This document shows positions 6,195 to 9,379 of a DNA stretch of 9,379 nt, in pieces. The position numbers and the translations under genes are program-made. The notes under the pieces were generated by a model. That model did no database searches and was not told the DNA's origin. It was given only the letters and a program-made list of their open reading frames with translations. How positions within the stretch are numbered: the first letter of the stretch is position 1; every line of letters starts with the position of its first letter. Origin of the DNA: Candidatus Tayloriibacteriota bacterium (GTDB taxonomy: Bacteria; Patescibacteriota; Minisyncoccia; Phycocordibacterales; UBA11359); NCBI GenBank assembly GCA_003455555.1, contig DMQX01000056.1, forward strand, positions 1 to 9,379, in the 5' to 3' direction.

Positions 6195-7520
6195 TTATAG
6201 AGCCAGTTGTGTCTTTAAATAAGATGAGATTTCATCGGCCTTAAGGATCTTTTCTGACCCATCCGCAAGATTCTTGATGCGGTATGCTCCGCTTTTAACT
6301 TCCTCAGCTCCAACGGCTGTGACGAAAGGAATTTTTTGACGGTCGGCAGTCTTGATTTGATCACCAAGTTTTTTGTGGGCGATATCCAGTATGACATTAT
6401 GGCCCTGACTACGAAGTTGCCCTGACAATTGCTCGGCACTGTCTCTGCAGGTTTCGTCCTGAACAGCAATATATAGTTGCGCAGAAGATCCATATGCTGG
6501 TAAAAGGCCGTGCGTTTCAAGGAAGTCTCGAACCGTGACGTCACCGGCTCCAAAACCAACAGCTGGAATTTTGTCTCCCTCAAATAGAGCCGCGAGATCG
6601 TCATATCGCCCGCCACCAAAAAGTGAACGACGATTTTCAGGATTTGCATCAAAAACCTCAAAGATGTTGCCGGTATAATAATCAAATCCTCGCATTATGG
6701 TCGGATCAAACCTCGCGTTATTTATGCCGCGTTTCTCCAGATCTTGTATCAGACTGACAATTTCTTTATATCCTTCGGTCTCTCGGGCGCCTTTCTCTAG
6801 TTTTTCAAGTGTCGTTACATTCATTGCCTCAATGAAATTAGGTAAATAACTTGAAAGTATCACCGCACCCTGTTCCTCAAACTCTTTCGCAGAAATTTTA
6901 TTTTTTCGGTCAACAAGTTTTGAAAGTTTTTGCTGCTGAAGCGGCGTGCATTTCCACATTTCACAAAGTGAGTTCCATAACTTTCTATTGTTTATGTGGA
7001 TTTCGAAATCTCCACTTTTTGCACCCAAAGAGCTCATCACTTCGTTTGCGACGCAAAGAATTTCAACATCAGCCTCAATATTTTTGGAACCGAACAAGTC
7101 AACGTTGAGCTGCCAATGTTCACGCATTCGTCCGCGCTGAGGCTTCTCATATCGGAAGAGGTTAGGTATGGAATACCAGCGCAGAGGGAAAGGCAACTCC
7201 CGGCGTTTCGCGACGACCATGCGCGCCACGGTCGGAGTCATTTCAGGACGCAAAGTAACTTCGCGGTCACCTCGATCAGTAAAAGTATAGGTCTGTTCGT
7301 TGACGATTTCCTCGCCGGATTTTGCCCGATAGAGTTCGGCCGGCTCCAAAACGGAAGCACCGTATTCAACATAGCCGAATTTTTCGACCGCTTTACGCAT
7401 CCGGTCAAAAATATACTTTTGGACGAACATGTCTTCCGGATAAAAATCGCGTACACCCTTATAACTTTCCACGGAAAGTTTTTTTACTGAAACCCCGGAG
7501 TCCTTATTTTCTGGTATCAT
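6195..7520 (-). CDS. hisS: Histidyl-tRNA synthetase (class II)
   Basis: Charges tRNA-His with histidine using ATP, in the cytoplasm. At 441 residues it is close to the usual bacterial length. Visible: motif 1 region YKGVRDFYPED (20-30), TLRPEMTPTVAR (89-100), motif 2 FRYEKPQRGRMREHWQ (122-137), the HisRS-specific MRGFDYYTG (276-284), GGGRYDDL (302-309), the motif 3 region AVGFGAGDV (320-328), and a C-terminal anticodon-binding domain starting about 346 (AQLYIAVQDE, ending at SSYLKTQLAL). Motif 3 reads GFGAGDVTV where many HisRS have GxGxER, so the usual motif 3 Arg is absent. It starts the minus-strand run and is divergent from truB across only 48 bp. The first ATG fits a -10 box 9 nt upstream; an in-frame TAA in that box excludes a longer N-terminus. 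The first about 15 residues precede the conserved fold. Confidence 0.97.
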   Translation of the reverse strand: MIPENKDSGVSVKKLSVESYKGVRDFYPEDMFVQKYIFDRMRKAVEKFGYVEYGASVLEPAELYRAKSGEEIVNEQTYTFTDRGDREVTLRPEMTPTVARMVVAKRRELPFPLRWYSIPNLFRYEKPQRGRMREHWQLNVDLFGSKNIEADVEILCVANEVMSSLGAKSGDFEIHINNRKLWNSLCEMWKCTPLQQQKLSKLVDRKNKISAKEFEEQGAVILSSYLPNFIEAMNVTTLEKLEKGARETEGYKEIVSLIQDLEKRGINNARFDPTIMRGFDYYTGNIFEVFDANPENRRSLFGGGRYDDLAALFEGDKIPAVGFGAGDVTVRDFLETHGLLPAYGSSAQLYIAVQDETCRDSAEQLSGQLRSQGHNVILDIAHKKLGDQIKTADRQKIPFVTAVGAEEVKSGAYRIKNLADGSEKILKADEISSYLKTQLAL

Positions 7521-7529
7521 AATGGGTTT

Positions 7530-7538
7530 ATTTTAGCA
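7530..7538 (-). promoter_or_regulatory. Extended -10 of hisS, predicting a very short leader
   Basis: On the minus strand, TGC-TAAAAT (7538-7530) ends 9 nt before the hisS ATG, so the leader would be about 3 nt. There is no Shine-Dalgarno. The box overlaps the likely -35 of truB on the other strand. Confidence 0.5.
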
Positions 7539-7562
7539 GAACTAGCTTAAAAGTGCTATAAA
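7533..7562 (+). promoter_or_regulatory. Promoter of truB, predicting a leaderless mRNA
   Basis: TTAGCA (7533-7538), an 18-nt spacer and TGC-TATAAA (box 7557-7562). The box ends 6 nt before the ATG at 7569, the same distance as for the helicase gene. AGGG at 7563-7566 lies too close to the ATG to act as a normal Shine-Dalgarno. Confidence 0.55.
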
Positions 7563-7568
7563 AGGGTT

Positions 7569-8306
7569 ATGCCAGTAGTCATGAATAAAAAGGTTGGGGA
7601 AACACCACTCGCTTGCCTTGATCGGTTACGGTTGGAAAAGCCTGAGCTTGCCGGAGAGCCGATGACCTATGCTGGGCGTTTGGATCCTATGGCTGATGGG
7701 CTACTTTTGGTGTTGGTTGGAGAAGAATGTAAACATCGCGAAGATTTTTTGGGTTTGGATAAAGAATATATTACTGAAATTTTATGGGGCGTGGCGACCG
7801 ATACGTATGATATTTTGGGTAAAATTATTGACCAGAAAACCGTGCAGGAGTTCAAGATTCCGGACCTTCAAAAGTTTGTCGGAAAACATCAGCAGAAATT
7901 TCCACCTTACTCTTCAAAACCAGTTAATGGAAAACCTTTACATGAATGGGCTCGCGAAGATCGGCTGGCTGAGATCGAAATTCCGAGCAAAGAGATCGAG
8001 ATCAAGTCGATCGAGCTTTTGGAGACACGGCAGGTTCCGGTCAATGAAATTGCGACAGAAATTACCCAGCGTCTGTTTTTGATCAAGGGCGATTTTCGCC
8101 AGAATGAGATTAAGGGTTTGTGGAATGAATACTTCGGTTCGACCGCCACTCTGGGCTCAAATTTGACCATTTCCAAGCTTTCTATCAGATGCTCGACTGG
8201 AACATATATCCGCGGTTTGGTGCAAGAATTGGGCCAAGCTACGGGCTTTGGGGCGACGGTTTTGTCGCTAAGGCGTACCAAAGTCGGCGACTACAATCTT
8301 ATTTGA
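7569..8306 (+). CDS. truB: tRNA pseudouridine(55) synthase TruB, divergent, lacking the PUA domain
   Basis: Isomerises uridine 55 to pseudouridine in the T-loop of tRNAs. The catalytic Asp39 is in YAGRLDPMADGLLLV. Other TruB marks are LDKEYITE (63-70, Tyr67), ATDTYD (76-81), PYSSKPVNGKPLHEWAR (113-129) and CSTGTYIRGL (208-217, Arg215). At 245 residues it stops soon after the catalytic core (LRRTKVGDYNLI), whereas E. coli TruB has 314 with a C-terminal PUA domain. Two oddities: the His of the usual GHxGxLDP is Tyr34, and Arg37 precedes Leu-Asp as in RsuA/RluA relatives. About 25 extra residues (around 176-200) lie before the CSTGTYIR strand. The start at the first ATG fits the -10 box 6 nt upstream; a second ATG four codons later is possible. 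It ends in TGA. Confidence 0.92.
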   Translation: MPVVMNKKVGETPLACLDRLRLEKPELAGEPMTYAGRLDPMADGLLLVLVGEECKHREDFLGLDKEYITEILWGVATDTYDILGKIIDQKTVQEFKIPDLQKFVGKHQQKFPPYSSKPVNGKPLHEWAREDRLAEIEIPSKEIEIKSIELLETRQVPVNEIATEITQRLFLIKGDFRQNEIKGLWNEYFGSTATLGSNLTISKLSIRCSTGTYIRGLVQELGQATGFGATVLSLRRTKVGDYNLI

Positions 8307-8330
8307 TTTTTATATTCAATGGTGTAAAGT
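8303..8330 (+). promoter_or_regulatory. Candidate promoter of the RRM protein gene
   Basis: TTGATT (8303-8308, overlapping the truB stop codon), a 16-nt spacer and TAAAGT (8325-8330). This predicts a start near 8337 and a leader of about 85-90 nt. It is weaker than the other promoters, and read-through from truB is also possible because no terminator separates the genes. Confidence 0.4.
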
Positions 8331-8351
8331 AATAAGGTCGTAGATGTCTCA

Positions 8352-8396
8352 GTCGGGTGGCTTTCAGTCACAATCCAACTGAAGGTCGCTTCTGAC
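8352..8396 (+). promoter_or_regulatory. Long imperfect hairpin in the leader of the RRM protein gene
   Basis: CTTTCAGT (8361-8368) pairs with ACTGAAGG (8378-8385) around a 9-nt loop. Pairing continues downward through 8356-8360 with 8386-8390 (with G-U pairs), and GTC (8352-8354) pairs with GAC (8394-8396) across an internal loop. There is no T run, so it is not a terminator. An AT-rich stretch and only a weak GAAG (8413-8416) precede the ATG. A role in controlling the RRM gene, for instance by temperature or autoregulation, is inference. Confidence 0.45.
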
Positions 8397-8424
8397 GATT
8401 TAATTATTTATCGAAGTTACGCAA

Positions 8425-8721
8425 ATGGCAAAAAAATTATTCGTTGGCAACTTGTCGTATAAAACTACAGATGATACTCTCAAAACCGCTTTTCAACAGG
8501 CTGGTAATGTGATCTCAGCTAACGTTATTATGGACAAGATGACTGGCAAGTCTCGAGGTTTTGGTTTCGTTGAAATGGAAGACGCTGAGGCGGATACCGC
8601 GGTCAACACTCTCAATGGTAAGGAAGTTGATGGACGACCTCTCACCGTAAACGAGGCTCGCCCAATGGCACCTCGCACTGGCGGACAGGGAGGTGGATAT
8701 AGTCGAGAAAATCGAATGTAA
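8425..8721 (+). CDS. Single-RRM RNA-binding protein with Gly-rich tail
   Basis: A 98-residue RNA-binding protein of the compact bacterial RRM type (as in cyanobacterial Rbp proteins). RNP2 is LFVGNL (5-10) and RNP1 is KSRGFGFV (42-49), with the RNA-stacking aromatics Phe6, Phe46 and Phe48 in place. One RRM fills residues 3-79 and is followed by a short basic, Gly-rich tail (PRTGGQGGGYSRENR). It probably binds single-stranded RNA as a chaperone or post-transcriptional regulator; the targets are not visible. It follows truB by 118 nt, a gap holding a candidate promoter and a structured leader, and is closed by a strong terminator, so it can be expressed as a single gene. The start is fixed by the conserved MAKKLFVGNL opening. 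No strong Shine-Dalgarno is seen. Confidence 0.95.
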   Translation: MAKKLFVGNLSYKTTDDTLKTAFQQAGNVISANVIMDKMTGKSRGFGFVEMEDAEADTAVNTLNGKEVDGRPLTVNEARPMAPRTGGQGGGYSRENRM

Positions 8722-8740
8722 GAAAGCGCTGAAAGGCAAT

Positions 8741-8770
8741 AAAAAACTGCTCTACATGAGCAGTTTTTTA
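8741..8770 (+). terminator. Rho-independent terminator of the RRM protein gene
   Basis: A perfect 12-bp stem (8741-8752 with 8758-8769; core ACTGCTC/GAGCAGT) with loop TACAT and a T6 run. The A and T tracts on both sides allow it to work in both directions. It starts 19 nt after the stop codon. Confidence 0.92.
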
Positions 8771-8773
8771 TTG

Positions 8774-8779
8774 TATAAT
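8774..8779 (+). promoter_or_regulatory. -10 box of the partial repeat-protein gene, predicting an almost leaderless mRNA
   Basis: A full consensus TATAAT ends 8 nt before the ATG at 8788. The -35 position (8751-8756, TCTACA, four of six matches) lies inside the terminator hairpin of the preceding gene. There is no Shine-Dalgarno. The TAA within the box is in frame with the gene, so it cannot start further upstream. Confidence 0.55.
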
Positions 8780-8787
8780 TTATCTAT

Positions 8788-9379
8788 ATGGCCGAAAGAT
8801 TTTGGGAAACGCCGCTTGTCGTCGAGGAAAAACCCGACTTTGAAAAAATGTCCGAAAGCGAACTGCTCGCCACGGTGGAGAATCCGGATGATTTGGCAGT
8901 TCGAAAAGCAGTAGAGATCGGCAAGCTTGAAGAAATACAAAGCATAATCAATTGGAGGTTTCACCTCTCAAAGGATACTGCAGACCTGCTTATCGAGTGC
9001 GGATATATAGATGTCGTGGCCGATCACATACTTCATTTTGATAATCTCGATGCTGAAATAGCGCAGAAGTTAACCCAGGCGGGGCATAAAAATGCACTGA
9101 AGAGCAGCTATGGTTTAGATAACTTCCCTCATCTCAAGCAGATTAAGGAATATGTGGCGGAAGAACAAGAAAAAGAACACAACATAGCCTGGGTGTGTAA
9201 TTCGTTGACTCAAAGTAATGGCTCAAGATCCATAAATGATTTGATCCAATTAAGTGATAAGTCCTGGGTGACCGATATTATTGAGACACCGGAGGTAAAA
9301 GCTGCAGTCAGAAAATACTATGTTAATTATTTGTCAGGATTTATGACCGATGTGGGGATGGAAAGTAATTTAATAGAGT
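8788..9379 (+). CDS. Helical-repeat protein of unknown function, N-terminal 197 residues (open at right edge)
   Basis: An open reading frame runs from ATG 8788 to the window edge without a stop (197 codons plus one base). The family is not firmly recognised. The sequence is acidic and strongly helical, with no signal peptide or membrane segment. After MAERFWETPLVVEEKPDFEK come short helical units. Two neighbouring stretches resemble each other: residues 64-87 (TADLLIECGYIDVVADHI...) and 90-113 (EIAQKLTQAGHKNALKSS...), each with a pattern of hydrophobic helix, Gly, Ala/Val-rich helix and Leu. This resembles the roughly 25-30-residue helical repeats seen in some Parcubacteria proteins (recalled, not searched). 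Scaffold or protein binding would be a reasonable guess, no more. The start is supported by TATAAT just upstream and a terminator before it. Four Cys or fewer are visible, with no catalytic motif. Confidence 0.75.
   Translation, partial: MAERFWETPLVVEEKPDFEKMSESELLATVENPDDLAVRKAVEIGKLEEIQSIINWRFHLSKDTADLLIECGYIDVVADHILHFDNLDAEIAQKLTQAGHKNALKSSYGLDNFPHLKQIKEYVAEEQEKEHNIAWVCNSLTQSNGSRSINDLIQLSDKSWVTDIIETPEVKAAVRKYYVNYLSGFMTDVGMESNLIE

Noticed and set aside
6215..6685. 156-codon open frame in another frame of hisS
   Set aside because: It is a shadow of the conserved C-terminal half of hisS, which is intact in its own frame.
6996..7490. 164-codon open frame antisense to hisS
   Set aside because: It lies wholly inside a clear hisS gene, with no expression signals and no recognisable domain.
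7669..8082. 137-codon open frame overlapping truB
   Set aside because: It is rich in Trp, Lys, Arg and Ser from reading truB out of frame; truB motifs are continuous in their own frame.
8693..8914. 73-codon frame spanning the RRM gene end and the next gene
   Set aside because: It crosses a strong terminator and overlaps two better supported genes.
1..9379. CRISPR array, tRNA, rRNA, transposase, toxin-antitoxin pair or defence island
   Set aside because: No regularly spaced repeats, no tRNA cloverleaf or rRNA-like sequence and no transposase or paired toxin-antitoxin genes were seen. The exonuclease next to hisS and the DsbA-like gene looks like chance housekeeping neighbours rather than a defence system.

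Overview
The window looks like a piece of a bacterial chromosome from the Candidate Phyla Radiation (Patescibacteria), probably a Parcubacteria-type lineage. This is inferred from gene style only: a fused UvrD-type helicase/PD-(D/E)XK nuclease without iron-sulfur cysteines, a membrane-anchored DsbA-like protein, a short PUA-less TruB, a stand-alone RNase H-fold exonuclease and a compact single-RRM protein, with tight and partly overlapping gene ends. TGA is used as a stop (end of truB), so the standard bacterial code fits. No rRNA, tRNA, CRISPR array, transposase gene or phage module was found.

Layout. 1-106: a perfect 23-bp inverted repeat around a 60-nt centre with two smaller hairpins. 172-660: a self-contained unit with a strong promoter, a roughly 100-nt leader of three hairpins, a 96-aa protein of unknown function and a strong terminator. 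692-742: a long interrupted hairpin. 822-1312 (minus): a small single-pass membrane protein with its own promoter and terminator. 1358-4786 (plus): the helicase-nuclease. 4739-7520 (minus): a run of three genes in the order hisS, exonuclease, DsbA-like protein. 7569-8306 (plus): truB. 8425-8721: an RRM RNA-binding protein with a structured leader and a strong terminator. 8788 to the right edge: the start of a protein with degenerate helical repeats.

The genes are mostly housekeeping (DNA end processing and repair, His-tRNA charging, tRNA modification, extracytoplasmic disulfide chemistry, RNA binding), each apparently with its own promoter. They do not form one pathway, and I see no new multi-gene defence or metabolic system. 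The unusual content is in expression signals. Five genes have a -10 box ending only 6-9 nt before the ATG, with no useful Shine-Dalgarno, which predicts leaderless or nearly leaderless mRNAs. The convergent helicase and DsbA genes overlap by 48 bp and each appears to end transcription inside the other's coding sequence.
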